Source: Defluviimonas sp. SAOS-178_SWC (lineage in GTDB: Bacteria; Pseudomonadota; Alphaproteobacteria; Rhodobacterales; Rhodobacteraceae). From it: a stretch of DNA of 64,000 bases. Each line of letters opens with the position of its first letter. Position 1 is the stretch's first letter. The stretch covers positions 3,768,001 to 3,832,000 of the forward strand of contig NZ_CP156081.1 in the NCBI RefSeq assembly GCF_039830135.1, read 5' to 3'. A program made the translations under genes and the position numbers. Below are positions 54,682-63,372 of the stretch, piece after piece. The notes below the pieces were generated by a model. That model made no database searches, was not told where the DNA came from, and saw nothing but the letters and a program-made list of their open reading frames with translations.

Positions 54682-56865
54682 CTATCTCAACCGAAGCGCG
54701 TTGAGCGAAACCGTGATCGAGGAGGCCGACATCGCCAGCGCCGCGATGAGGGGCGTCGCAAGCCCCACAAGTGCCACCGGCACGGCGACGACGTTGTAAG
54801 CCAGCGAGAGACCGAAGTTCTGCTTGATCCGCCGCCGGGCGATCTGCGCGATCCGCAGCGCGTCGGGCAACGGCGAAAGATCCTGCCCCAGAAGCACGAT
54901 ATCCGAAGCCGTCCGCGCGGCGTCGAGCGCCGTGGCCGGCGAGATGGAAACATGCGCGCCGGCAAGGGCCGCAGTGTCGTTCAGCCCGTCGCCGACCATC
55001 AACACCCGATGCCCCTCTTCCGTCAGCGCCGCGACCCGCGCCGCCTTCTCTTCGGGGCGCATACCGGATTGCCAGACGGGGATGCCGAGCGTCCGCGCCA
55101 GTGCCGCGACCGGCGCCTCACCGTCGCCCGACAGCAGGAAGACGTCCTTGCCCGCGGCGATCAGCGCCCGCACCGCCTCCTCCGCGCCGGGGCGGGGACT
55201 ATCGGCGAAGGCGAACTCGACGGGCGCGCCGTCGCCCTTGCCGAACCAGGTCGCGGTGCGCGCGCCGGGTTCGGCGCCAAGCCATTCGGCGCGGCCGAGC
55301 CGCACCGTCGTGCCGCGCCAGCGCCCCTCGACGCCCGATCCGGGCACTTCGCGGATATCGGTGACCGAGGCGCGGCGAATGCCGGTGGCACTGAGCGCGC
55401 CCGCGAGTGCCCGCGACAGCGGATGCGACGAGGCTTCGGCCAGCGCGGCGACAATCTCCAGATGGGCACGCGGCCATTCGGACAGGTCCAATGGCTCTGG
55501 CGCGCCTAAGGTCAGCGTGCCGGTCTTGTCGAAGATGACGGTATCGACCTCTGCCAGTCGCTCCAGGGCCGTGCCGTCCTTGATCAGGAACCCCTTGCGG
55601 AAGAGTTTACCCGAGGCCGAGGTGACCACCGCCGGCACGGCAAGCGCCAGCGCGCAAGGACAAGTGATGATCAACACCGCCGCCGCGATATTGACCGATA
55701 GCCGCAGGTCCCACGTCAGGTACATCCAGGCCGTGAAGGCCGACAGCGCGAGAAGGTGGACCGAAGGCGAATAGGCCCGCGCCATCCGGTCGGCGAGCGA
55801 GGTGTATTTCGTCCGCGCGTTTTCCGCGACCGCAACAAGGTCGGCCATGCGGTGAAGCGAGGAGTCGCGCCCCGCCGCCGAAACCCGCACGGTCAGCGGG
55901 CCGGTCAGGTTGACCTCGCCCGCGCTCACCACACTGCCTTCGCCGGCCCAGACCGGCAGCGTCTCCCCGGTCAGGAGCGAGCGGTCGATCTCGGATGCGC
56001 CTTCCGTCACGGTTCCGTCCACCGGCATCCGCGCGCCGGGCCGGACGCGGACGAGGTCGCCGACGGCCAGTTCCGCGATGGGAACGATCTTCTCCTCACC
56101 GCCCTCGACCTTCGTCGCGCGGGGCACTTCGAGCGCGGCGAGTTCCTCCGCCGCCGACCGGGCCGCAGCGCGGCTGCGGTAATCGAGGTAGCGGCCCGCC
56201 AGCAGAAAGAAGCACAAGGACACCGCCGCGTCGAAATAGGCGTGGCGGCCGCCTTCGAAGGTCTCGTAGAGGGAGACCGTCGAGGCGAGGATCAGCGCCA
56301 GAGAGATCGGCACATCCATGCCGAGGCGGCGCGCCTTGAGCGAGGTCCAGGCCGAGGCGAAGAACGGTTGCCCGGCAAAGGCGAGTGTCGGCAGCGCGAT
56401 GGCCGCCGAAATCCAGTGGAACAGATCGCGCGTCGCGGCCTCCGCGCCGGACCAGACCGCCACGGACAAGAGCATGATGTTCATCATCGCAAAACCCGCG
56501 ACGCCGAGCCGCATCAACAGATCGCGGCCCCGCTTGTCGGTTTCCGTCACCGACAAAAGACCGGGATCAAGCTCGTGCGCCGGGTAGCCGATGGTCTTCA
56601 GCCGGGCGATCACGTCGTCCGCCGTGACCTCCGGCCCGGCCGCGACCGAAACGCGCTTCAATGTCAGGTTCACCCGCGCCGACGTCACCCCCGGCATCGC
56701 CGCCAATGTGCGCTCCACATCCGAGATGCAGGCCGCGCAATGCGCGGTCGGCAGCGACAGGATCAGGCCCGTCGCCTTTTCGGCCCTCCGCGCGGCGACG
56801 GCTTCGGCGGCGGGGGCCGCGACGCAGGCAGGACAGGCCGAGATCGAGGGCGCGGCCGAGGACAT
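54682..56865 (-). CDS. ccoI: Copper-exporting P1B-type ATPase CcoI (FixI)
   Basis: A 727-aa P-type ATPase supplying copper for the cbb3 oxidase. It has an N-terminal cysteine-rich segment (CPACVAAPA), a heavy-metal-binding domain with HCAACISDVE (about residue 42), eight membrane helices including the metal motif CPCALALAVP, the phosphorylation site DKTGTLTLGAPEP and the hinge GDGLNDTAALAGA. It lies 3 bp downstream of ccoH. Position between ccoH and ccoS identifies it as the assembly ATPase and not a detoxification pump. Confidence 0.95.
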   Translation of the reverse strand: MSSAAPSISACPACVAAPAAEAVAARRAEKATGLILSLPTAHCAACISDVERTLAAMPGVTSARVNLTLKRVSVAAGPEVTADDVIARLKTIGYPAHELDPGLLSVTETDKRGRDLLMRLGVAGFAMMNIMLLSVAVWSGAEAATRDLFHWISAAIALPTLAFAGQPFFASAWTSLKARRLGMDVPISLALILASTVSLYETFEGGRHAYFDAAVSLCFFLLAGRYLDYRSRAAARSAAEELAALEVPRATKVEGGEEKIVPIAELAVGDLVRVRPGARMPVDGTVTEGASEIDRSLLTGETLPVWAGEGSVVSAGEVNLTGPLTVRVSAAGRDSSLHRMADLVAVAENARTKYTSLADRMARAYSPSVHLLALSAFTAWMYLTWDLRLSVNIAAAVLIITCPCALALAVPAVVTSASGKLFRKGFLIKDGTALERLAEVDTVIFDKTGTLTLGAPEPLDLSEWPRAHLEIVAALAEASSHPLSRALAGALSATGIRRASVTDIREVPGSGVEGRWRGTTVRLGRAEWLGAEPGARTATWFGKGDGAPVEFAFADSPRPGAEEAVRALIAAGKDVFLLSGDGEAPVAALARTLGIPVWQSGMRPEEKAARVAALTEEGHRVLMVGDGLNDTAALAGAHVSISPATALDAARTASDIVLLGQDLSPLPDALRIAQIARRRIKQNFGLSLAYNVVAVPVALVGLATPLIAALAMSASSITVSLNALRLR

Positions 56866-56868
56866 GGG

Positions 56869-57324
56869 TCAGCCCTTCACGAAAAGATCGAGACGCTGGT
56901 GGAACCGCGTGCCGTCCTCCGCGAAGGCTTCGAGAAGGATCATCCACTTGCCCGGGGCGAGATCGGCCGGCGCCACGTAATCGCCGTTCCGCCAGGCGAA
57001 GTCCGGCTTCAGGTCGTCGGACGCCTCTGTAGTGCGCCCGACCGTGGCCGAAAGCCGCTCCACCCGGACCGGCAGCCCGTCGGCGTCACGGAAGGCGAGC
57101 CGCAACTCGCCGGCCTCGTAGGTATGGCCAAGGGTCCAGCCGAGCGCCTCCTGCGCGGCGCGCTCGGCATCGAAGGTCTGGCTCGCGACATAGGAGTTCT
57201 TCACTTCGAGTCCGGGGAAGGTGCCGATGGCCTTCACCGCCATCAGCACGTTGACCCCGATGATCACCGCGAAGGCCGACGCGGCGATCAGGAAGACCTT
57301 GCGTCCGGTCAGAGGTGCGGCCAT
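56869..57324 (-). CDS. ccoH: cbb3 oxidase assembly protein CcoH (FixH)
   Basis: A 151-aa protein with one N-terminal transmembrane helix (KVFLIAASAFAVIIGVNVLMA) and a periplasmic beta-domain of the FixH family (FPGLEVKNSYVASQTFD at the start, GKWMILLEAF near the end). It stabilises the assembling oxidase complex together with CcoI. Start at 57324; ccoG ends 1 bp upstream of it. The frame extends further upstream only inside ccoG. Confidence 0.93.
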   Translation of the reverse strand: MAAPLTGRKVFLIAASAFAVIIGVNVLMAVKAIGTFPGLEVKNSYVASQTFDAERAAQEALGWTLGHTYEAGELRLAFRDADGLPVRVERLSATVGRTTEASDDLKPDFAWRNGDYVAPADLAPGKWMILLEAFAEDGTRFHQRLDLFVKG

Positions 57325-57325
57325 G

Positions 57326-58753
57326 TCACTGTCCCTTCCCGTTGAAGACCGTGTCGACACTGACGCGGTCCGTGCTTTCCAGATCCTCGACCCAGAGCCG
57401 GACCGCGGTCCGGTCCTCGGTCGCAGCCGGGCTCCCGGCCCGCGCGGTGACATAGACCCGCTCCGTCTGGGTCTGGTCCGCCGCGACCGTCACGACCATC
57501 TGTTCCGTTCCCTCGAGCGAGATCTGCAGATCCGCCTCCGAACTCAATGATATCTGGAACGGCCGATCCTCGCCATGCTTGTTCCTGAGCCGCACCTCAT
57601 AGGTATTGCGGATCGACCCGTCGGCAAGGACGACGAACGTCGGATTGCGCACCGGCGTGACGTTGAGGTCGATGGGCGAGCGGATGAAGAGCGCGACGAT
57701 CAGGCCGATACCGACGGCCGACCAGAGCGCGGTGTAAAGCAGCGTGCGCGGCCGGAAGATATGCTTCCAGAGGTTCTTCGGGTGCCCGCCGGCGCGCTCC
57801 TCTGCTTCGTCCTTCAGGGCGATGTAGCCGATCAGACCGCGCGGCTTGCCGATCTTGTCCATGACCTCGTCGCAGGCGTCGATGCAGAGCGCGCAGGTGA
57901 TGCATTCGAGCTGCTGGCCGTTGCGGATGTCGATGCCCATCGGGCAGACGTTCACGCAGGCCATGCAGTCGATGCAGTCGCCCTGGCCGGGGTCCAACTC
58001 GCCCTTCTTCAGCTTGCCGCGCGGCTCGCCGCGCCACTCGCGGTAGGCAACGAGAAGCGTGTCCTCGTCCATCATCGCCGCCTGGATGCGCGGCCAGGGA
58101 CAGGCGTAGATGCAGATCTGCTCCCGCGCGAAGCCGCCGAAGAAGAAGGTGGTGGCCGTCAGGATCGCCATCGTGAGATAGGCGATGGGATGGGCCTGCC
58201 CGGTAACGAGATCGACCAGAAGCGTCGGCGCGTCCGTGAAATAGAAGACCCACGCGCCCCCGGTGGCGAGCCCGATCAGGAGCCACAGAACCCATTTCGT
58301 CATGCGGAGCCGGAATTTGCGGAAATCCCATGTCGCGTTCCAGAGCCGCACCCGGGCGTTGCGGTCGCCCTCCACCCAGCGCTCGACGAGGATGAAGAGG
58401 TCGGTCCACACGGTCTGCGGGCAGGCATAGCCGCACCAGACCCTGCCCAGCGCCGACGTGAAGAGGAACAGACCAAGCCCGGCCATGATCAGCAGGCCGG
58501 CGATGAAATAGAACTCGTCCGGCCAGATCTCGATCATGAAGAAGAAGAAGCGGCGATTGGCGAGGTCGATCAGAACCGCCTGATCCGGCAGGTTCGGCCC
58601 GCGGTCCCAGCGGATCCAAGGCGTGATGTAGTAAATGCCGAGCGTGACCGCCATGATCACCCATTTGAGCGAGCGGAACGTGCCCTTCACGCGGCGGGGG
58701 AAGACAGGCTCCCGGGCCGCGTAAAGGGCCGGAGGGGTCTCTGTGGAACTCAT
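57326..58753 (-). CDS. ccoG: cbb3 oxidase accessory protein CcoG (FixG/RdxB)
   Basis: A 475-aa membrane iron-sulfur protein. About five transmembrane helices lie in the first 340 residues, two 4Fe-4S motifs (CIDCMACVNVCPMGID and CITCALCIDACDEVM) fall around residues 255-300, and a C-terminal periplasmic immunoglobulin-like domain follows. CcoG reduces Cu(II) for the copper-insertion machinery of cbb3 oxidase. It is the first gene of ccoGHIS, with an FnrL-type box 64 bp upstream. Confidence 0.95.
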   Translation of the reverse strand: MSSTETPPALYAAREPVFPRRVKGTFRSLKWVIMAVTLGIYYITPWIRWDRGPNLPDQAVLIDLANRRFFFFMIEIWPDEFYFIAGLLIMAGLGLFLFTSALGRVWCGYACPQTVWTDLFILVERWVEGDRNARVRLWNATWDFRKFRLRMTKWVLWLLIGLATGGAWVFYFTDAPTLLVDLVTGQAHPIAYLTMAILTATTFFFGGFAREQICIYACPWPRIQAAMMDEDTLLVAYREWRGEPRGKLKKGELDPGQGDCIDCMACVNVCPMGIDIRNGQQLECITCALCIDACDEVMDKIGKPRGLIGYIALKDEAEERAGGHPKNLWKHIFRPRTLLYTALWSAVGIGLIVALFIRSPIDLNVTPVRNPTFVVLADGSIRNTYEVRLRNKHGEDRPFQISLSSEADLQISLEGTEQMVVTVAADQTQTERVYVTARAGSPAATEDRTAVRLWVEDLESTDRVSVDTVFNGKGQ

Positions 58754-58816
58754 ATTCGGTTTCCTGGATTTATCCGTTCGCGCGGTCTTCCTAGGTGCGA
58801 CGCAACCTCATGAGCC

Positions 58817-58830
58817 TTGATATAGGTCAA
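58817..58830. promoter_or_regulatory. FnrL-type box upstream of ccoG
   Basis: TTGAT-ATAG-GTCAA, the Fnr/FnrL dyad (TTGAN-N4-NTCAA), centred 70 bp upstream of the ccoG ATG and 123 bp upstream of the divergent DUF2270 gene. It predicts induction of the assembly genes under low oxygen. Confidence 0.78.
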
Positions 58831-58946
58831 AATCGCTGCCGGGAATGCGGCGAATGCACCCGCCCGGCGAAGGCCGGACGGGTTTCAGGGCTTGGCGTGA
58901 TGCGCGTCCCGGCATTGAATAGGGGCAGTCGGGGAGGACACGCAAC

Positions 58947-59627
58947 ATGGATAAACGCAGGGCAAGGGACGCGTCGGAATTCACGGCCGCCGAAATCGGC
59001 GCATTGTCGCATCTTTACCGGGCCGAAGTGTATCGCTCGACCATCTGGCGCACGCGGCTGGACACGACCACGAACTGGGCCGTCGTCACGCTGGGCGTCG
59101 CGCTCTCGATCACATTCGCCTCGCCCGGCGCGTCGCCGATGCCATTGCTGATCGTCGGGGTGCTCATCCTGCTCTTCGTGTCGCTCGAGGCGCGGCGCTA
59201 CCGCTATTTCAACGTATGGCGCGCCCGGTCGCGCTGGATTGAAAAGCACTTCTTCGCGCCGATGCTGACCGATGGCGACCTGCACACCGAGGAGGACTGG
59301 CAGGGCATATTGGCAAACGATTACCTGCACCCCGCCTATCACATCGGCTTCATGACCGCGCTGGCCCGGCGCGTTCGGCGCAACTACCTCTGGATTCTCG
59401 GAATTCAGGCCATCGCCTATATCGGCAAGCTCGTCATCCACCCGTTTCCGGTTCAAAGTCTGGAGGACTTCACCGGCCGCGCCGCGATCGGGCCTCTTCC
59501 CGGCGGGATCGTGCTGTTCCTCGGGGCGGTCTACTGCATCGCGGGCGCGGGCCTGGCCTTCTGGGTCGCCCAGGCGGATGCGCGGCGCGCGAAGGTCAGG
59601 GGTGCGAATGCCGAAGCAATGGGTTAA
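58947..59627 (+). CDS. DUF2270 membrane protein
   Basis: A 226-aa protein with about four transmembrane helices (around residues 43-80, 145-165 and 185-210). The ALSHLYRAEVYRSTIWRTRLD start and a NDYLHPAYHIGFMTAL middle section match DUF2270, a family of unknown function. It is encoded opposite to, and between, ccoP and ccoG, splitting the oxidase operon from its assembly operon. A strong terminator follows. A link to respiration is suggested only by position and the shared low-oxygen promoter region. Confidence 0.87.
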   Translation: MDKRRARDASEFTAAEIGALSHLYRAEVYRSTIWRTRLDTTTNWAVVTLGVALSITFASPGASPMPLLIVGVLILLFVSLEARRYRYFNVWRARSRWIEKHFFAPMLTDGDLHTEEDWQGILANDYLHPAYHIGFMTALARRVRRNYLWILGIQAIAYIGKLVIHPFPVQSLEDFTGRAAIGPLPGGIVLFLGAVYCIAGAGLAFWVAQADARRAKVRGANAEAMG

Positions 59628-59694
59628 AAGAAGAGAAAGGCACCGGCGCCCCCAGGAAACGCGCGAACAGGACGGGGCGCCGATGCTCTCCACC

Positions 59695-59716
59695 CGGGGG
59701 GGCCTGAGCCCCCCCG
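59695..59716 (+). terminator. Intrinsic terminator between the DUF2270 gene and ccoP
   Basis: A 9-bp GC stem (CGGGGGGGC / GCCCCCCCG) with a CTGA tetraloop, followed by AATTCTTTT on the plus strand. It lies 68 bp beyond the DUF2270 stop and only 8 bp before the end of converging ccoP, so it probably ends both transcripts. Confidence 0.75.
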
Positions 59717-59723
59717 AATTCTT

Positions 59724-60596
59724 TTACTCGCCGCCACCGCGGCTGTGGACCCAAGCCGCGACCGCGCGGATATCGGCCTCGGACAGGCGTCCGGTCCAGG
59801 CGGGCATCACACCGAAACGGGCATTGGTCACCGAATCAGTGATCGCCGTTTGATCGCCGCCATAGAGCCATATTGCGTCGGTGAGATTCGGCGCGCCTTG
59901 ACTTCTGTCACCTGTCCCGTCCTCGGCGTGGCAGGCCGTGCAGTTGTCGGCAAAGACCGTCGCGCCCTCAGCCGCAAGCGCCGCATCATGTTCCTGCCCG
60001 GAAATCTGCAGGACATATTGCGCGACCTGGTCGATCTGCTCCGGCTCCAGCAATTCGTCGGCGCCGAATTTCGGCATTTCGGAATAGTGGGCGTCCGGAT
60101 CGGTCGTGTTGCGGATGCCGTGGCTGATCGTGGTGTGGATGTCCTCGATCGTGCCGCCCCAGAGCCAGTCGTTGTCCAGCAGGTTCGGGTATCCGACCGC
60201 ACCCGCCGCGCCCGAGCCGTGGCACTGCGCGCACCAGGTGCGGAACACGGCGCCGCCGGCATTCTGGGTGTAGTTGACCAGTTCCGGGTCGGTGGCGATC
60301 GCGGTCAGATCGGCCGCGACCAGCTTCGCCTCGATCGGTGCGTTGGCATCCTCGTAGCGCTGGATCTCAACGGCGACGTCGGCGCGCGTATCCTGGCCGA
60401 GAAGGCCTTGCGTCGCACTCGATACAAGCGGCCAGGCCGGATACGCGATAGTATAGAGGACACCCCAGATGATGGTCAGGTAGAAGGTCCAGAGCCACCA
60501 GCGCGGCAGCGGATTGTTGAACTCCTGGATGCCGTCCCATTCGTGGCCGGTCGTTTCAGGATCGACCTTGGAGGTCTGTACGGGTCTCTTGCTCAT
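59724..60596 (-). CDS. ccoP: cbb3-type cytochrome c oxidase diheme subunit III
   Basis: A 290-aa membrane-anchored cytochrome with an N-terminal helix region ([19 protein letters not shown], residues 31-49) and two class I c-type heme sites, C122-A-Q-C-H126 and C219-T-A-C-H223. Axial methionines are probably in SEMPKFG and FGVMPAWTG. It passes electrons from cytochrome c to CcoO. It overlaps ccoQ by 4 bp and is last in ccoNOQP. Confidence 0.97.
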   Translation of the reverse strand: MSKRPVQTSKVDPETTGHEWDGIQEFNNPLPRWWLWTFYLTIIWGVLYTIAYPAWPLVSSATQGLLGQDTRADVAVEIQRYEDANAPIEAKLVAADLTAIATDPELVNYTQNAGGAVFRTWCAQCHGSGAAGAVGYPNLLDNDWLWGGTIEDIHTTISHGIRNTTDPDAHYSEMPKFGADELLEPEQIDQVAQYVLQISGQEHDAALAAEGATVFADNCTACHAEDGTGDRSQGAPNLTDAIWLYGGDQTAITDSVTNARFGVMPAWTGRLSEADIRAVAAWVHSRGGGE

Positions 60597-60811
60597 TTCA
60601 ACGCCTCCTGCGCCTTGGCGCCGATGCCCCCCGTCGCGCCATTGTCTCGCGCGGGTTTGTCTTCATGCCGGAACGGGATATTCGCGATGTCCTCGTGGAC
60701 GCGCCGCGATCCGGGCCGGAAGGCCCAGAACACGACGCCGAGGAAGATCAGTGTAAGTGCCAGAAGCACCCAGCTGTCGGCGAATTCCCTCAGAAGCGAA
60801 TAGATGTCCAT
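60593..60811 (-). CDS. ccoQ: cbb3-type cytochrome c oxidase subunit CcoQ
   Basis: A 72-aa single-helix membrane protein ([23 protein letters not shown]), with the typical RPG-S/R after the helix and a polar C-terminus rich in Glu, Lys and Gly. CcoQ stabilises the oxidase, and in Rhodobacter it takes part in redox signalling. It overlaps ccoP by 4 bp and follows ccoO by 10 bp. Confidence 0.93.
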   Translation of the reverse strand: MDIYSLLREFADSWVLLALTLIFLGVVFWAFRPGSRRVHEDIANIPFRHEDKPARDNGATGGIGAKAQEALK

Positions 60812-60821
60812 CGCCCCCTCC

Positions 60822-61547
60822 TCAGCGGTTCGGGTCGGGCTGGAAGGTCGTGAAATCGACCATCGTCCCCAGAACCTGCAGATAGGCGATCAGCGCATCC
60901 ATTTCGGTGATGCCCGGCTGGCCGTCGAAGTTCGACACGTTGGCCCCCGGATAGCGCTCGATCAGACCGTCGGTGTCGGCATCCGGATCGGCCTGTGCGG
61001 CGAAGTCGGCCTTGGCCAGTTCGATCATCTCCGACGTGTAGGGCACACCCACCAGCGCATCCGTGCTCAGCCGCTCGTCGATATGGGTCAGCTCGATCAG
61101 GCGGTTGGCGAGGAAGCCGTATTTCGGCATCACCGATTCCGGCACGACCGATTGCGGATCGGTCAGATGGTCGACATGCCACTCGTCGGAGTAGCGGCCG
61201 CCCACCCGGGCCAGATCCGGCCCGGTGCGCTTCGATCCCCACTGGAACGGATGGTCGTACATCGATTCCGCGGCGAGGCTGTAGTGCCCGTAACGCTCCA
61301 CCTCGTCGCGCATCGGGCGGATCATCTGGCTGTGGCAGACGTAGCACCCTTCGCGGATGTAGATGTCGCGGCCGGTCAGTTCCAGCGGCGTGTAGGGCCG
61401 CACCCCCTCGACCTTCTCGATCGTGTTCTCGAGATAGAAGAGCGGTGCGATCTCCACGATTCCCCCGACCGTGACCACCGCGAAGGCGCCGATCAGAAGG
61501 GCCGTCGCATTGGTCTCAAGGAACTTGTGCTTGTCAAGAATACCCAT
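60822..61547 (-). CDS. ccoO: cbb3-type cytochrome c oxidase monoheme subunit II
   Basis: A 241-aa membrane-anchored cytochrome c. An N-terminal helix (about residues 15-38) precedes the heme site C68-Y-V-C-H72 ([13 protein letters not shown]); the axial methionine is probably in [10 protein letters not shown]. Start at 61547 ([11 protein letters not shown]); the upstream extension is non-coding. It relays electrons from CcoP to CcoN. It follows ccoN by 13 bp. Confidence 0.97.
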   Translation of the reverse strand: MGILDKHKFLETNATALLIGAFAVVTVGGIVEIAPLFYLENTIEKVEGVRPYTPLELTGRDIYIREGCYVCHSQMIRPMRDEVERYGHYSLAAESMYDHPFQWGSKRTGPDLARVGGRYSDEWHVDHLTDPQSVVPESVMPKYGFLANRLIELTHIDERLSTDALVGVPYTSEMIELAKADFAAQADPDADTDGLIERYPGANVSNFDGQPGITEMDALIAYLQVLGTMVDFTTFQPDPNR

Positions 61548-61560
61548 GATCCGGGCCCCC

Positions 61561-63162
61561 TTATTCGGCCGGGACAGCGTTGGAAGCGCCAGCCACGGCC
61601 GGCTGCTTCGCAACGGTTGCCCAGAGGTTGTAGACCATGATCAGCGCACCGGCGAGGAAGAGAACCCCGCCCAGACCGCGCACGACGTACATCGGGAACT
61701 TCGCGGCCACGGTGTCGGCGAAGGCGTTCACGAGGAAGCCCTGGCTGTCGACTTCGCGCCACATCAGGCCTTCCATGATGCCCGTCACCCACATCGAGGC
61801 GGCGTAGAGCACGATTCCGATCGTGGCGAGCCAGAAGTGCCAGCTCACGAGGCTCAGGCTATAGAGCCGCTCGCGGTTCCAGAGGCGCGGCACGAGGAAG
61901 TAGAGCGCGCCGAAGGTGATCATGCCGTTCCAGCCAAGGGCGCCGGAATGAACGTGGCCGATGGTCCAGTCGGTGTAGTGGCTGAGCGAGTTCACAGCCT
62001 TGATCGACATCATCGGACCTTCGAAGGTCGACATGCCGTAGAAGCCGACGGACACCACCATCATCCGGATGATCGGATCGGTGCGCAGCTTGTCCCAGGC
62101 GCCCGAGAGCGTCATCAGGCCGTTGATCATGCCACCCCAGGAGGGCATCCAGAGGATGATCGAGAACACCATGCCCAGCGTCGAGGCCCAGTCGGGCAGC
62201 GCGGTGTAGTGCAGGTGGTGCGGACCGGCCCAGATATAAAGGAAGATCAGCGCCCAGAAGTGGATGATGGAGAGTTTGTAGGAATAGACCGGGCGCTCGG
62301 CCTGCTTCGGCACGAAATAGTACATCATGCCGAGGAAGCCCGCGGTCAGGAAGAAGCCCACGGCGTTGTGGCCGTACCACCACTGCGTCATCGCATCCTG
62401 CACGCCGGCGAAGACCTGCACCGACTTGGAGCCGAAAATGGAAACCGGAATGGCGAGGTTGTTGACGACATGCAGCATCGCGACCGTCACGATGAACGAC
62501 AGGTAGAACCAGTTCGCGACGTAGATATGCGGCTCTTTCCGCTTGATGATCGTGCCGAGGAAGACGGCGAGATAGGCGACCCAGACGATGGTCAGCCACC
62601 AGTCCACGTACCATTCGGGTTCGGCGTATTCCTTGGACTGGGTGGCGCCGAGGATGTAGCCGGTCGCGGCCAGAACGATGACGAGCTGGTATCCCCAGAA
62701 GACGAACCAGGCGAGATTGCCGCCCCAGAGGCGGGCAGCCGACGTGCGCTGGACGACATAGAAGGACGACATGATGAGCGCGTTGCCCCCGAAGGCGAAG
62801 ATCACCGCCGAGGTATGCAGCGGCCGGAGCTTGCCGAAATTCAGGTAGCCATGCGTGAGTTCGGAAAAGTTCAGCGCCGGAAAGGCAAGCTGAAAGGCAA
62901 TCGTCACACCGACAAGAAAGCCGACCACCCCCCAGAGCGAGGTCGCGATCACGCCGGCGCGCACCACGCCATCATTGTATTCGTTGACCGGCGCCGACAG
63001 GCTCTCGCCCGTATGGCGCAAGACCCAGAGAAAGGTCAGTGCCGCGGCGAGCATCACCGTCAGCGCGTTCACCATATAGGCCAGGTCGTGCGCGTAATTG
63101 GCGGCAATCGCGGCAAGAACCGTGATGGCGCCAAGCACGGCAAGCTTGATGTAATCCCACAT
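61561..63162 (-). CDS. ccoN: cbb3-type cytochrome c oxidase catalytic subunit I
   Basis: A 533-aa, twelve-helix heme-copper oxidase subunit reducing O2 with high affinity. Heme and CuB ligand segments include [17 protein letters not shown] (low-spin heme side), [16 protein letters not shown] (CuB), [13 protein letters not shown] (CuB His pair) and [12 protein letters not shown]. It heads ccoNOQP. The 210-bp gap to the divergent universal-stress gene contains two FnrL-type boxes, one centred 103 bp upstream of this start. Confidence 0.98.
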   Translation of the reverse strand: MWDYIKLAVLGAITVLAAIAANYAHDLAYMVNALTVMLAAALTFLWVLRHTGESLSAPVNEYNDGVVRAGVIATSLWGVVGFLVGVTIAFQLAFPALNFSELTHGYLNFGKLRPLHTSAVIFAFGGNALIMSSFYVVQRTSAARLWGGNLAWFVFWGYQLVIVLAATGYILGATQSKEYAEPEWYVDWWLTIVWVAYLAVFLGTIIKRKEPHIYVANWFYLSFIVTVAMLHVVNNLAIPVSIFGSKSVQVFAGVQDAMTQWWYGHNAVGFFLTAGFLGMMYYFVPKQAERPVYSYKLSIIHFWALIFLYIWAGPHHLHYTALPDWASTLGMVFSIILWMPSWGGMINGLMTLSGAWDKLRTDPIIRMMVVSVGFYGMSTFEGPMMSIKAVNSLSHYTDWTIGHVHSGALGWNGMITFGALYFLVPRLWNRERLYSLSLVSWHFWLATIGIVLYAASMWVTGIMEGLMWREVDSQGFLVNAFADTVAAKFPMYVVRGLGGVLFLAGALIMVYNLWATVAKQPAVAGASNAVPAE

Positions 63163-63258
63163 GTCAGCGTTCCCTCGTCATGCCTTATACGCCCGATTCG
63201 CTAACGCCCGGGCGGCCTTAGATTGGTCGGGTTTTGGACGCGGGGCGAGGGAGACGCC

Positions 63259-63272
63259 TTGATCTGGGTCAA
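63259..63272. promoter_or_regulatory. FnrL-type box, ccoN side
   Basis: TTGAT-CTGG-GTCAA, centred about 103 bp upstream of the ccoN ATG. It fits an activator site for micro-oxic expression of ccoNOQP. Confidence 0.8.
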
Positions 63273-63290
63273 ATCTTCCGCCCGCCGCGC

Positions 63291-63304
63291 TTGATCCGTG
63301 TCAA
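63291..63304. promoter_or_regulatory. FnrL-type box, universal stress protein side
   Basis: TTGAT-CCGT-GTCAA, centred 75 bp upstream of the universal-stress-protein ATG and 32 bp from the ccoN-side box (three helical turns). Two boxes in one divergent region suggest independent activation of each promoter. Confidence 0.78.
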
Positions 63305-63372
63305 AGCCCGCACCTCGGCGATCCCGCTAATCTCGCGTTCACACCTGCAGGTGTATCAAAAGGAGAAGTCCG

